A model generated the notes under the pieces. It was not told the DNA's origin. It saw only the letters and a program-made list of their open reading frames with translations, and did not search any database. From assembly GCA_000831005.1 (NCBI GenBank), contig CP007152.1, forward strand, positions 2,666,001 through 2,730,000: a DNA stretch of 64,000 nucleotides. Reading direction: 5' to 3'. Made by a program: the position numbers and the translations under genes. Of this stretch, positions 9,121-19,661 are shown in pieces. Source of the DNA: Marinobacter salarius (GTDB lineage: Bacteria > Pseudomonadota > Gammaproteobacteria > Pseudomonadales > Oleiphilaceae). Each line of letters starts with the position of its first letter. Position 1 is the stretch's first letter.

Positions 9121-11566
9121 TCAGGACGTTGCTTCGGCGCCAACCGCCGGGGCGTGGGATACCGGGTTGCCTCGCTGCCTACCTAGCCGCATGGCATTGA
9201 GTACCACCACCAGTGAGCTGAGGGACATGCCGATGGCCGCCAGCCAGGGTGGAACCAGACCCGCTGCCGCCAGGGGCAGGGCGCAGACGTTGTAGGCCAG
9301 TGCCCAGGCCATGTTCTGGCGGATGACGCGGCGTGTGTCCTGGCCGGCTTTCAGGGCTTCGGACAGTTGCGTTAACTGCCCACTCAACAGCACTGCATCG
9401 GCCTTGAGTTGGGTCAGATCGGCAGCGCTTCCCATGGCCACGGACACACCAGCACCGGCCATGGAGGCAGGTCGTTGAGGCCATCACCCACCATCATGAT
9501 GTGGTGGCCCTGGTCGCGGAGGTTCTCCAGTACGCGGAGTTTCTCTTCCGGTGAGGCCTGGCCGATGGCTTCATCAATGCCGAGTCTGCCTGCTATCTGC
9601 TCAACGTGTCCTGAGCGGTCGCCGCTGAGCAGAATGGTGCGCAGTCCTGCATTTTGCAGGGCCTGGACGGCTTCTCTTGCATCCGGTCTGGGCTCGTCGT
9701 CCAGTGTGAACCTGGCCATCCAGCCACGGTCCGTGGCCAGCCATATCTCCATGCCTTTGGAGGTGTCGGCTTCCGGCGCCGGGCTACCCACCTTCTCTTC
9801 CACAAAATCCCGGTGGCCAATATAGAGGGGTGCCCCGTCTATCTGTCCCGAGAGACCACCGCCCAAGTGGTTTTGTACCTGCCTGGCGGCGTAACCGGGT
9901 ATCTGGTGGAATACCCTGGCGATCGGGTGTTCCGAATGTTTCTCCAGGCTGGCTGCCAGTTGCCGGCATCGATCCGCATCAAGGTTGCCGAAGGTTCGGG
10001 TATCCACCAGGCTGAGCTCACCTCGGGTCAGGGTGCCGGTTTTATCGAAAATCACCGTGTCGATGGTGTTCAGGGATTCCAGAGTGTGTCCGCGTGTTGG
10101 AAGGAAGCCCAGCTTGCGAAGTCTCATGGTTGCCGACGTTATTGCCGTTGGAGTGGCGAGCGACAGGGCGCAGGGGCAAGTCACTACCAGTACCGAGAGC
10201 GTAATGTCGAAGGCATTATCGGCGCCGGCCATCCACCAGCCAATCCAGATGAGTGGGGCCAGGATCAGCACACGGCTGACAAACACGCCGGCAATTCGAT
10301 CGGCCGCCAGCGCAACGGGTGGCTTCTCAGCCTGCACCCGATCCAGCACCCGCAAAATGCCGGACAGTCTGGTCTGTGTGCCGGCGCGGCGAACCTCAAC
10401 CTCCAACGGGTTCTCGCCGTTGATGCTGCCAGCATGGACGGGGTCACCCTCGCTACGGGTTTCCGGCAGATATTCACCGGTCAAAGCCGCTTCGTTAAGG
10501 GTGGAGTGGCCGCTGACGATGACGCCGTCTGCGGGCAATGTTTCGCCAGGCCGGATGCGAATAACGTCGCCGGCAGCCAGGTCATGGGTGGCGACGATAT
10601 CACTGCCGTTCCCCTGGATGCGGTTGGCGACCATGGGCTGGAAGCCGGCCAGCGCGTTGCCTGTCAGCCCGGCGCGGTAACGGGCCTGCATCTCAATGTA
10701 GCGGCCAAGCTGCAGGAAAAAGGTAAACATACAGACGGACTCGAAATAGACTTCCTCGCCGCCGAATACCGTCACCCATGCGCTGGCGACATAGGCTAGG
10801 CCAATCGCGGTGGCCACCGGTACGTCCATGGTCAGGTGACGGCTGCGAAGATCCCTGAATGCGTTTGTGAAGAACGGACGAGCGCTGTAAAGGACTACGG
10901 GGGTGGCGACCAGAAGACTGAACCAGCGGAAAAAACTGACAAACTCTGGCGACAGGTCATTCACCAGTTCGAAATAAAGCGGAAAGGCCAGCATCATGCT
11001 CTGGAACGAGCCTATCCCCGCGACAGCCAGGCGGACCAGTGCAGAGCGATGTTCGGCTTTCAGGGCTTTCTCGGCCTCATCGGCTGATAGGGGCGGGCTC
11101 GATAGCCCAGTTCATGGACGGCAATCAGTAGCTGGCTGAGTTTTGAGTGCTCCGGGTTCCAGATCAGTCGCGCGCGCTGGGTGCTGTGATTGACGGAAAA
11201 TGACACCACGCCCGGTTGCCTGGCCATGTGGTTTTCCAGCAACCATATGCAAGCGGCGCAGGTGATGCCGCTTACAAGCAGTGTGGCTTCCTGGCCAGCG
11301 GTAACGGGAGATACAAACGACTTCTGAACCAGGGGATGGTCCACTTCGAGGATACGGTTCCGTTCGGAATCGCTGAGTGCCTTCGGGGTGACGGCCGGCT
11401 CGGTGCGGAACTGGTAGAACCCGGTGAGGCCTTCGGCGCGAATGGTCTCACAGACCGCCTTGCACCCAACGCAGCAGAAGTGTCGCAACGCTCCTTCGAG
11501 TTCCAGGGTGATGGGTGGCGTTCCAGTGGCCGGCTCACCACAATGATAACAATCCAAGGGGATCAC
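9121..11566 (-). CDS. ccoI: Copper-translocating P-type ATPase CcoI/FixI (two frameshifts)
   Basis: P1B-type ATPase that exports copper to the periplasm for cbb3 oxidase assembly. In order it has an N-terminal Cys-rich segment (CYHCGEPA, HFCCVGCKAVC), a heavy-metal-associated domain with SGITCAAC, transmembrane helices, the actuator loop with TGEYLPE, and the ion-binding CPC motif in TCPCALSLATPTA. These are followed by the phosphorylation site DKTGTLTRGE, the SEHPIA nucleotide motif and the hinge GDGLNDLP. Single bases are lost near 11082 and near 9464, inside GDGLNDLP-AMAGAG. Repair gives 815 residues, normal for CcoI. Broken copies would abolish oxidase assembly, so sequencing error is the simpler reading. 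Confidence 0.93.
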
Positions 11567-11630
11567 CCGCGGTCTTCTGTGACCGCACCGAGGCTCAGGG
11601 AGCGTTGCGATGGCAGGCTGGACTCACCTT

Positions 11631-12092
11631 TCAGTCGCCATTGGTTGTCCGGGCCACGCAGGTCAAAGTACCAGCGGCTTCAATCGGCTGATTCAGGGTG
11701 GCGCTGTATAGTCCCTCGCCGATTGCCCGGAATTGTATGGTGCGGTCGTACTCCGACATGGTCGGGTGATACAGGCTCAGTATCAGGTAAGGGTAGTTCG
11801 CAGGGCCGTCGGCAGTATCCATGGAGAGGGTGATTTCCCGTTCGCCAAATGTCATATCTGCCGTCAGGCCCAGGTCTTCGGCTTTCTGGTCGCGTGCAAT
11901 TGCCATGTTGATCCCGCGACCCTCCTTGGAATAGTCGTCGGTTACCATGGAGTTGTCGGTGTTTATCGCGACCGTAATGGCGATGGAGCACCAGATAATG
12001 GCGGCGCCGGGAAATATCAGCAGGAACCAGAGCCAGGGTTGCCGGTACCAGGGAACGACGGGTGCGTTTTCATTCATAGTGCTGTCTCTCAA
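11631..12092 (-). CDS. ccoH: FixH family protein (CcoH)
   Basis: Membrane-anchored assembly factor of the cbb3 oxidase, 153 residues, with one N-terminal transmembrane helix (WLWFLLIFPGAAIIWCSIAI). The periplasmic domain follows the FixH pattern: NTDNSMVTDDYSKEGRGIN, then a beta-rich part ending LTCVARTTNGDW-like. The start shown is TTG because AGGGAG lies seven bases upstream. The ATG 15 bases further in (12077) has no suitable site. Between ccoG (29 bases upstream) and ccoI (64 bases downstream), it keeps the standard ccoGHIS order. Confidence 0.87.
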   Translation of the reverse strand: MRDSTMNENAPVVPWYRQPWLWFLLIFPGAAIIWCSIAITVAINTDNSMVTDDYSKEGRGINMAIARDQKAEDLGLTADMTFGEREITLSMDTADGPANYPYLILSLYHPTMSEYDRTIQFRAIGEGLYSATLNQPIEAAGTLTCVARTTNGD

Positions 12093-12121
12093 GGCTGGTC
12101 TCCCTGGTTGGTGTCAGGGGA

Positions 12122-13554
12122 TCAGCGATTTGGACCGACAAACCGGCTTTCGGTTTCAAGAACGAGCGATTCGTCGGATTGTGATTCAAGCGTGAAGACA
12201 ATGGCATTGTTGCTTTCCGAGAGTTTCTCGGGCGCGACATCCACCACCGTCGGCAGTGCCCGGTTCTCACTGCTCGCCACCGTCAGGGTGTTCTCGGTCA
12301 GCAACCGGATGCCTTCCAGGCCTGAAACCGAGATCGTAAAGGTCTGGGGCACTTCCGACATATTGGCGACTTTGAGAGTGTAGGTATTCTCTACCCGGCC
12401 TTCACCATTGAAGCTGAAGAGGGCGCCTCGATCCCTCAGGACATCAAGCTGTGCCGGAACCCGGGTGGCAATTGTGAATACAATCGCGCCAACCATCAGC
12501 AGCAATACCAGCCCGTAACCAAAGGTGCGCGGTCTCATCAGCTTCGAGGTTTTGCCTTCCAGTTCGTTTTCAGTGGTATAGCGAATCAGGCCGCGCGGAT
12601 ATTCCATCTTGTCCATACTTCGTCACACGCATCAATGCACAGCGCGCAGCCAATACACTCGTACTGCAGCCCATCTCGAATGTCGATGCCGGTAGGGCAT
12701 ACCTGAACACACTGGCCACAGTCGATGCAGTCACCAAGGCCCAGTTCCGAGGGTTCAATGCCTTTCTTGCGCCCGCCGCGGGGCTCCCCCCGGTTGGGAT
12801 CATAGGACACCACGCGGGTATCGGGGTCGAACATGACGGACTGGAAGCGGGCGTAGGGGCACATATACAGACATACCTGCTCACGCAGCCAGCCGGCGTT
12901 CAGGTAGGTGGCGGCCGTAAAGAAGGCGACCCAGAAATAGGCCCAACCGTTGGCCTGCAGGGTGAACAGGTCGGTGATGAGTTCACGGATGGGGTAGAAG
13001 TAACCAACAAAGGTCAGGCCGGTGGCGAGCGCAATCAGTAGCCACGCGGAGTGCTTTGCGGATTTTTTGGCGATTTTCTCAGCGGAACGGGGCGCCTTGT
13101 CCAGCTTCATCCGCTTATTGCGGCTGCCCTCTATACGCTCCTCCACCCACATGAAGATAAATGTCCAAACGGTTTGGGGGCATGTGTAGCCACACCACAC
13201 CCGGCCGAACAGCGTGGTGATAAAAAACAGACCAAAAGCGGCGATGATCAGCATACCCGACAGCAGGATAAAATCCTGGGGATAGAACGTGGTTCCGTAG
13301 AGGTGGAATTCCCGCGCCGGGAGATCGAAATGAATCAGCGGCTGACCATCCACGGTAAACCAGACGAACAGGAAGTACATGCCCATCAGAGCTGTCAGGC
13401 TGACATTCCGGATACGCTGAAAGAAGCCCTTCTTGACCCCTTTGACGTAGATCTTTTTGCGGCTGGCGTATAGCTCGACAGTTCCGGTGTTTTTATTGTT
13501 GTCGGAGGTGTCAGAGGATGGGTCAATCTGTTTGACCGGAATCTCACTGCTCAT
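12122..13554 (-). CDS. ccoG: cbb3 oxidase accessory protein CcoG/FixG (one frameshift)
   Basis: Membrane iron-sulfur protein that acts as a cupric reductase supplying Cu(I) during cbb3 assembly. It has several transmembrane helices, the WCGYTCPQTVWTF motif, and a polyferredoxin part with two 4Fe-4S motifs: CIDCGQCVQVCPTGIDIR and CIGCALCIDACDEV. A C-terminal immunoglobulin-like periplasmic domain follows (NTYTLKVANMSEVPQTF). The frame breaks near 12616, right after CDEV, splitting the ferredoxin part from the C-terminal domain. Restoring one base gives 477 residues, the family norm. It starts 132 bases after ccoP, separated by a strong hairpin. Confidence 0.94.
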
Positions 13555-13655
13555 CGTTACCTCCCGATGATGTGGCGCCCTGATTCACAGTGGACTGTGG
13601 GGCAGTCGATCTTCTCAAGCCTTGGTCCGCAGGTGGCAGGTCAAGGTTGAGCAGA

Positions 13656-13682
13656 CCGGGCCGGGACAGAATCCCGGCCGGG
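13656..13682 (-). terminator. GC-rich hairpin between ccoP and ccoG
   Basis: An 11-base stem with one mismatch (CCGGGCCGGGA against TCCCGGCCGGG) and a five-base loop lies directly behind the ccoP stop codon. It is not followed by a T run on the minus strand. It could be an attenuator or a 3'-end stabiliser that lowers ccoG expression relative to ccoNOQP, as opposed to a full terminator. Confidence 0.5.
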
Positions 13683-13685
13683 TAC

Positions 13686-14576
13686 TCAGTTGGACAGGCT
13701 GTAGACGTACGCAGCCAGGATCTGGATCTGATCGTCGGAGAGCCGGTCACCCTGTGCGGGCATCTGGTTCGCACGACCGTTTACCACGGTTTCCTTGATC
13801 CACTCGTAGGTGGAGCCGTACAGCCAGGTATTGTCGGTGAGGTTCGGGGCGCCCATAGCCTGGTTGCCCTTGCCGTCCTGACCGTGACAGGCCACGCAGG
13901 CCTGTGCAAACACCTGCTCGCCCTTGGCAGCGGCTTCCTCGTCTTTTGCCCGGTCGCTGAAACTGAGCACGTAGTTTACAACCTGATCAACTTGCTCAGA
14001 GGTCATGCCCGGCATGGTGCCCTTCGCGGGCATGTTGCCGTTACGCCCCTGGTGCAGGGTGGTCAGGATGGTGTCCGGGTCGCCGCCATACAGCCAGTCG
14101 TCATCCGTCAGGTTGGGAAACCCGAGGGAGCCGCGCCCTGCGGAACCGTGGCAGACAGCACAGTTGTTGGCGAACAGCCGCTGGCCCATTTTCATGGCGT
14201 CGTCGTTCTCTGCCAGCTCGGCCACCGGTGTGTCACCAAACTTGGCGTAGAGCTCGCCGTAACGGGCATCGGCCTGCTGCATTTCGGCCTGCCACTGGTT
14301 CTCAGCGGTCCATCCCAGCAGACCCTTGTAGTTACCCAGGCCCGGGTACAGGGCGAGATAGCCCAGTGCGAAAACACAGGTCGCGATAAAGAGGTAGTAC
14401 CACCACTTTGGCAGCGGGTTGTCGTATTCTTCAATGCCATCGAACGAATGACCAACGGTTTTGTTGGTTTCAGTATCGGTGGTCTGGCCCTTGCGGGTGG
14501 CATACAGAAGCCACCAACAGCCAAACACGGTACCGAGCACGATCACGCTGATCCAGATGCTCCAGAAGGTACTCAT
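13686..14576 (-). CDS. ccoP: cbb3-type cytochrome c oxidase subunit III CcoP
   Basis: Di-heme cytochrome c subunit that passes electrons to the catalytic subunit; 296 residues. The first transmembrane helix (WSIWISVIVLGTVFGCWWLL) is followed by a cytoplasmic loop and a second helix (YYLFIATCVFALGYLALYP). Two class I cytochrome c domains with heme motifs CAVCH and CVACH complete the protein. It overlaps ccoQ by four bases, so translation is coupled. No frame breaks, unlike ccoN and the assembly genes around it. Confidence 0.97.
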   Translation of the reverse strand: MSTFWSIWISVIVLGTVFGCWWLLYATRKGQTTDTETNKTVGHSFDGIEEYDNPLPKWWYYLFIATCVFALGYLALYPGLGNYKGLLGWTAENQWQAEMQQADARYGELYAKFGDTPVAELAENDDAMKMGQRLFANNCAVCHGSAGRGSLGFPNLTDDDWLYGGDPDTILTTLHQGRNGNMPAKGTMPGMTSEQVDQVVNYVLSFSDRAKDEEAAAKGEQVFAQACVACHGQDGKGNQAMGAPNLTDNTWLYGSTYEWIKETVVNGRANQMPAQGDRLSDDQIQILAAYVYSLSN

Positions 14577-14767
14577 TGCTTTTTCTCCGTTTGTTCCTGT
14601 TCAAGAGTACGCTTTTCCACGTCGTCATCCTCGAAGGGCAGGTGGGCCGCCTCGTCGTTGGGCTTCTTCCGGTGGGCGCTGTAGGCCCACCAGATGATGC
14701 CAAGGAACATGGCCATAATGACCAGTGAGTGAATGCCGCGTAACTCGTTAATATCCATGGGGATCAC
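14573..14767 (-). CDS. ccoQ: cbb3-type cytochrome oxidase subunit CcoQ
   Basis: Small 64-residue subunit that stabilises the cbb3 complex. It has one transmembrane helix ([19 protein letters not shown]) followed by a charged, Glu-rich cytoplasmic tail ([17 protein letters not shown]). It overlaps ccoP downstream and ccoO upstream by four bases each (ATGA-type junctions), giving the canonical ccoNOQP order. Confidence 0.95.
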   Translation of the reverse strand: MIPMDINELRGIHSLVIMAMFLGIIWWAYSAHRKKPNDEAAHLPFEDDDVEKRTLEQEQTEKKQ

Positions 14768-15372
14768 CGTTTATCTGAAATCACGGTACCAAGCTGCTGC
14801 AGGTACGCCACCAGGGCTTCGATTTCGAATTTGCCCCTGACTTCGTCGGCCGCACCGGCAACCTGCTCGTCGGTATAGGGCACGCCCAGGGTCTGGAGCG
14901 TTTCCAGCTTGGACTCGGTGCTGGTGTGATCGATGCGATTCTCGAACAGCCACGGGAAAGCGGGCATGTTGGATTCAGGCACAACGCTGCGGGGATCGTA
15001 CAGGTGCTGGCGCTGCCAGGCGTCGGAGTAGCGACCACCGACACGGGCCAGGTCAGGACCGGTACGCTTGGAGCCCCACAGGAACGGACGATCGTAGACA
15101 AACTCGCCCGCAACGGAGTAGTGGCCGTAGCGCTCGGTTTCAGCGCGGAACGGGCGGATCTGCTGGGTGTGGCAGACGTGACAGCCTTCACGGATATAGA
15201 TGTCCCGGCCTTCCAGTTCCAGTGCTGACAGGGGCTCAAGGCCTTCAACCGGCTCGTTGGTCTCGTCCAGGAAGAACAGCGGAACCACTTCTGCCAGGAA
15301 ACCACCACTGATGGTGAAGATGATCAGTACGATCATCAGCCCCAGGTTCTTTTCAACAATTTCGTGTTTCAT
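14764..15372 (-). CDS. ccoO: cbb3-type cytochrome c oxidase subunit II CcoO
   Basis: Mono-heme membrane-anchored cytochrome c of the cbb3 oxidase, 202 residues. An N-terminal transmembrane helix ([20 protein letters not shown]) is followed by the heme motif [12 protein letters not shown] and the family signature [31 protein letters not shown] (given here only to mark residues about 80-110). A distal Met ligand is likely in [10 protein letters not shown]. Length normal, frame intact, start 15 bases after ccoN. Confidence 0.97.
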   Translation of the reverse strand: MKHEIVEKNLGLMIVLIIFTISGGFLAEVVPLFFLDETNEPVEGLEPLSALELEGRDIYIREGCHVCHTQQIRPFRAETERYGHYSVAGEFVYDRPFLWGSKRTGPDLARVGGRYSDAWQRQHLYDPRSVVPESNMPAFPWLFENRIDHTSTESKLETLQTLGVPYTDEQVAGAADEVRGKFEIEALVAYLQQLGTVISDKR

Positions 15373-15387
15373 TGATTCTGTCTCCCG

Positions 15388-16816
15388 TTACGCCGCTTGC
15401 GCTGCTGTATTGTCCTGAGCAACGGCTTCCTTCTGACGCACGGTCATGTATACGTTGTATGCCATCACCAGCATACCGGTCAGGAAAATCACACCGCCAA
15501 GGAATCGCACGAAATAGCCTGATTCGGACGCTTCAAGGGCTTCGACAAAACTGTAGGTCAGGGTTCCGTCTTCGTTGACGCGCGCCACATAAGCCCCTGC
15601 ATAATACCGTTCACCCACATGGCAACGATGTAGAGTACGGTGCCCACGGTGGCCAGCCAGAAGTGGACGTTGATCAGGCTGACGCTGTACATGGCCTGAA
15701 GGCCCCACAGCTTGGGAATCAGGTGATAGATGGCGCCGATACTGATCATGGCAACCCAGCCCAGTGCACCGGAGTGTACGTGGCCAATGGTCCAGTCCGT
15801 GTTGTGCGACAGCGCGTTAACCGTCTTGATGGCCATCATCGGGCCTTCAAACGTAGACATGCCATAGAACGACAGAGACACCACGAGGAAGCGGAGGATC
15901 GGGTCGGTACGCAGTTTGTGCCAGGCACCCGACAGCGTCATCATACCGTTGATCATGCCGCCCCAGGAGGGTGCAAGCAGGATCAGAGACATTACCATGC
16001 CCGCGGTTTGGGCCCAGTCCGGTAACGCCGAGTAGTGCAGGTGGTGGCCACCCGCCCATACGTAGGTCGCAATCAGCGCCCAGAAGTGAACGATGGACAG
16101 GCGATAAGAGTAGATAGGGCGGTTGGCCTGTTTGGGAACAAAGTAATACATCATCCCAGGAAGCCTGCAGTCAGGAAGAAACCGACCGCGTTGTGGCCCC
16201 ACCACCACTGCATCATCGCGTCTGTCACGCCCGCGTAGGCGGAGTAGGATTTGAAGGCGCCCGCCGGTAAGGCCAGGTTGTTACCAATGTGCAGAATGGC
16301 CACGGTCAGGATGAAACCGCCGTAGAACCAGTTGGCCACATAGATGTGGGCAGTGGCGCGCCGCATGATTGTGCCAAAGAAAACCAGTGCGTAGGACACC
16401 CAGACAATGGCGATAAGGATATCAATTGGCCACTCGAGTTCTGCGTATTCCTTGGAAGAGGTGAGGCCCATTGGCAGGGTAATGATCGCCGCAACCATCA
16501 CGGCTTGCCAGCCCCAGAAGGTGAACGCCGCGAGCCCATCGGAGATCAGTCGCGCCTGACAGGTACGCTGAACAACGTAATAGGAGGTGGCAAACAGTGC
16601 CGAACCACCAAACCCGAAGATGACGAGGTTTGTGTGGAGCGGCCGTAAACGACCGAAGTGAGTCCAGGAGAAATCCAGGTTCATCGAGGGCCAAACAAGC
16701 TGGGATGCGATCAGCACACCCATGCCCATGCCAACAATGCCCCAGACCAACGTCATGATGGCAAACTGTCTCACCACCTTGTAGTTGTATGTCAGGTTAG
16801 CATTTACTGTGCTCAT
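15388..16816 (-). CDS. ccoN: cbb3-type cytochrome c oxidase subunit I CcoN (two frameshifts)
   Basis: Catalytic heme-copper subunit of the high-affinity terminal oxidase, about 476 residues with 12 transmembrane helices. Heme and copper ligand motifs are visible: [16 protein letters not shown], the [16 protein letters not shown] block with the CuB His, [13 protein letters not shown], and the distal [13 protein letters not shown] segment. Single bases are missing near 16154 (FLG to MMYYF) and near 15579 (MWRA to VNEDG). Repair restores one continuous reading frame. I chose the ATG at 16816 ([10 protein letters not shown]) because GGTAAGG lies just upstream. An earlier in-frame start adds an unlikely N-terminus. 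An ANR-type promoter precedes it. Confidence 0.95.
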
Positions 16817-16860
16817 AGCCTTACCAATGGGTTTAGAGTGGGGAAAATATGCGGGCGCAA

Positions 16861-16902
16861 GTATGGAGAAACGATTAGCTGTTTGCAATGACGTAGATCA
16901 AC
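16861..16902 (-). promoter_or_regulatory. ANR/FNR-dependent promoter of ccoNOQP
   Basis: On the minus strand an ANR/FNR-like box TTGATCTACGTCAT occupies 16889-16902 and matches 8 of 10 conserved positions of TTGAT-N4-ATCAA. A -10-like CATACT lies at 16861-16866. With the site centred at -41.5, as in class II FNR promoters, the -10 falls exactly there and transcription would start near 16854, giving a leader of about 38 bases. This fits induction of cbb3 oxidase under low oxygen. Confidence 0.62.
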
Positions 16903-17044
16903 TCTGAAACTCTGTCAACTGGGTCTAAATCAGTAACATGGCGAATCTACAAGGGTAATCACGAATGCTCCAAAAGCGGTTTTTGATGTTCGGTTGATGC
17001 ATTGCTTCCCGGAACACTAATGATAGTCATAATTCGGAGGTTTG

Positions 17045-17707
17045 GTGAATTCTGTAACCGTATTCAAAACCAGGGCGAAAAGTAGTGTGGCAGCGCCGGT
17101 GCTTGTCCTTGCACATGGCGCAGGTGCACCCGCCGATTCGCCGTTCATGGAGCTCCTGGCGGCAGCGCTTTCAGCGCAGGGCGTGACGACCGTCAGGTTT
17201 GAGTTCCCCTATATGGAGAAGCGGCGGGAGGATGGTAAAAAGCGGCCACCAGACCGCCAGCCAACACTGCTTGGGCATTTCCGCACGGTCATTGCAGAAA
17301 CTTGCGCCGGCATCGACGGGCAGGCCGGCGTTTTTGTCGGAGGCAAGTCCATGGGGGGAAGAATGGCCAGCATTCTGGCTGCTGAGCCCGGCATTGACGA
17401 CGCGGTGCGTGGTGCTGTGTGTTTCGGCTATCCCTTTCATCCTCCTGGCAAAAATGATCGGTGGCGGACGGATCATTTCCAGTCACTGTGCCGGCCAATA
17501 CAGATCATTCAGGGAACGCGGGACCCTTTCGGCAAACAGGCAGAGGTTGAGGCGCGTGCACTGGACACCCTGGATAACGTAAATTTGGCGTGGCTGGAAG
17601 GTGGAGACCACGATTATCGGCCCCTGGCGCGACAGAGTGAGAGCCGGGAAGATCTGATTCAGCAGGCGGCGGCAGCAGCTGCGAGGTTTATGATCGGGCA
17701 GGAATGA
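17045..17707 (+). CDS. Alpha/beta-family hydrolase (KANL3/Tex30-like)
   Basis: A 220-residue cytosolic alpha/beta hydrolase. The oxyanion region LVLAHGAGAPADS and the nucleophile elbow GGKSMGGRMAS (Ser) are clear. A late GTRDPFG (Asp) and GGDHDYRP (His) complete a triad. This compact set is typical of the KANL3/Tex30-like, dienelactone-hydrolase-related proteins whose substrates are mostly unknown. GTG at 17045 is preferred over TTG at 17042 because CGGAGG ends four bases before it. It is divergent from ccoN and convergent with the diguanylate cyclase (one base apart). Confidence 0.82.
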   Translation: MNSVTVFKTRAKSSVAAPVLVLAHGAGAPADSPFMELLAAALSAQGVTTVRFEFPYMEKRREDGKKRPPDRQPTLLGHFRTVIAETCAGIDGQAGVFVGGKSMGGRMASILAAEPGIDDAVRGAVCFGYPFHPPGKNDRWRTDHFQSLCRPIQIIQGTRDPFGKQAEVEARALDTLDNVNLAWLEGGDHDYRPLARQSESREDLIQQAAAAAARFMIGQE

Positions 17708-17708
17708 G

Positions 17709-19549
17709 TCAGGAGACCTCGGGCGTCGCTTGCTCAGTCCGGTTTCGACCGCACGCTTTGGCACGATAGAGCGCCTCATCGGCACGCCGGAACAGATCTC
17801 GCTCATCATCCCCCTGGGATAACGTGGCGGTACCGGCGCTCATGGTCAGCGTAACCGGTGTGCCATCGTCCGCAGGCACGCGTATCGCAGCGATATCCTC
17901 AAGAATCCCTTCACAGACACCCAGAGCGCCATTCGCGTCGGTGCCGGGTAACAGGATGGCGAATTCCTCTCCGCCAAAGCGGATAGCAACATCACGGGGT
18001 CGTTTGACGTGGCGCCTGAGAATGTCGGCAATGTGTTGCAGGCAACGATCACCAAACTCGTGCCCCCAGGAGTCGTTGACAGCCTTGAAGTGGTCGGCAT
18101 CCAATAGAGCAATGGTCAGGGGTTGACCAGTACGTCGGGCTTCGGCACAGAGTTCCGGCAGCAGGTTGTCCATATGACGGCGATTATGGAGCCCGGTCAG
18201 AGCGTCATTGAGGCTTAGGGTTGCCAGCTGCCGGTTTGCCTTTTCCAGCTCTCTCATGGTGCTGCGAAGCTGCGCGGTGCGTTCATGCACCTTTAACTCG
18301 AGCTCGGTTCTGGCGTTATGCTCTACGTCCAGAAGCTTTTTATTCAATAGCCGCCAACGCTGCACCATGGCGTAATTGAGCAGAATAACCTGTGCTCCAA
18401 CGGCGGCCTGCATAAAGATTTCCCGTGCCAGGAAGTCAGCCAGGTAACCAAAGGCAGCCATTGAATAGATCAGGCGCCTGCCAACATGCCAGACCATGCC
18501 ACTACGTACCACTTGGCGGGAGAATATCCCTGGCGCCAGCGGATGATGCCAATGATAAACAGGCAGGCAATGATCAGCAGTGCAATCCCGGTATTCAATA
18601 CGATGGATCTGTTGTAGGGCAACAGGAATGCCATGATGAACAGGCCTGCGCTGGTCAGGGCAAGCCCCGTCAACACCTTGTTCGCAATCGTGTTGGTGGG
18701 GATTTCGAGGAATGAGCGCCCGAACAGGGTCATGGCCAGCGAACTGATCGACATCAGCATGGGAATCGATGTATTGGCGAAACCGGTACTGTCGGGCCAG
18801 AAATACTGGTTGGCGAAACCGCCCATGGCGAACAGGAACAGCCCCAGGGATGCCATGTAAAAGGCGTTGTAGAAGTAGTAGCCGGTGCCGGAACTGAAAA
18901 AGAGCAGCAGGTTGAATACCGCAAAGACCAGCAACGCCCCATAGAAGAAGCCGTGCAGGAGGGTAAGGTGGTTGCTTTCCGCAATCGTCGTTTCCGGCGT
19001 TTTCAGCGACAGCGGAACGTTCAATGCCCCGCTGCTCTGAATCCGCAAGGTGATGGTTTGGGTTTCGCCAGCGCCGAGCGTGACGGGGAGCAGGAAATAC
19101 CGGTAATCTATGCCCCGCGAGAGAAAGGGGTGCTGGTCCCCCGTGGTCAAGGCTGGTTCAACGAGTTCGCTGGAGCGCCAGAACGTTACTTCATCCAGCA
19201 GTGGGTAATTGAGCTTCAGGTACCAGAGCTTCTGGCTATCGTCGGAATTCCGAACATTGAGGCGAACCCAGTACACCGAATCGGTGTGGCTGAATACCAG
19301 ATCGTGTCCCCTGGCGGATGTCCATTGAATATCGGCCGGCAGTTCACGGGGGGATTCGGCCCGATGTGCGGGCGTGTCGGGTGCTGCGCTCAGGAAGCAG
19401 ACATGGTTCATCAACGCTTCCCGTTGCACCGGATCGTTGGCGTCCAGCGCCGGGCAATGAGGTGTCGTTCCCGGATGGGTCGCCAGTGACAGGTCCGTGA
19501 CCAGTAATAGCCCGATCAGTGGGAACAGAAAGCGCAGGTACAGCGGCAT
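17709..19549 (-). CDS. Diguanylate cyclase with 7TMR-DISM sensor (one frameshift)
   Basis: Membrane sensor that makes cyclic di-GMP from two GTP. A signal peptide is followed by a periplasmic beta-sandwich of the 7TMR-DISM extracellular type 2 (residues about 30-180). Seven transmembrane helices follow (about 185-390), then a short coiled coil and a GGDEF domain. The active site reads GGEEF. An intact inhibitory I-site RPRD lies five residues before it, so product feedback is expected. There is no EAL domain. One base is missing near 18476, between the last helices (MLAG) and RLIYSMAAFG; repair gives 613 residues. The extracellular fold suggests carbohydrate or small-molecule sensing, but the ligand is unknown. 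Confidence 0.9.
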
Positions 19550-19661
19550 TAAGGTATTCCTGCCAGCGGAAAGCCCAATAGTGTAGACAAATGCGGGCTG
19601 TGTATATGTTAAACAGATTCAAATTTGGGGTTTCTGGTGAGAAGCCCTGTCCAGGTGCCTA

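Noticed and set aside
9654..10799. 381-codon open frame antisense to ccoI
   Set aside because: It runs opposite the P-type ATPase core with CPC and DKTGT motifs; its composition is that of a shadow frame.
13590..14684. 364-codon open frame antisense to ccoP
   Set aside because: ccoP has both heme motifs on the opposite strand, and the antisense frame also covers the intergenic hairpin.
15388..16888. Three separate small membrane proteins in place of ccoN
   Set aside because: The three pieces join into one CcoN after restoring two bases; separate genes would lack starts and split the heme sites.
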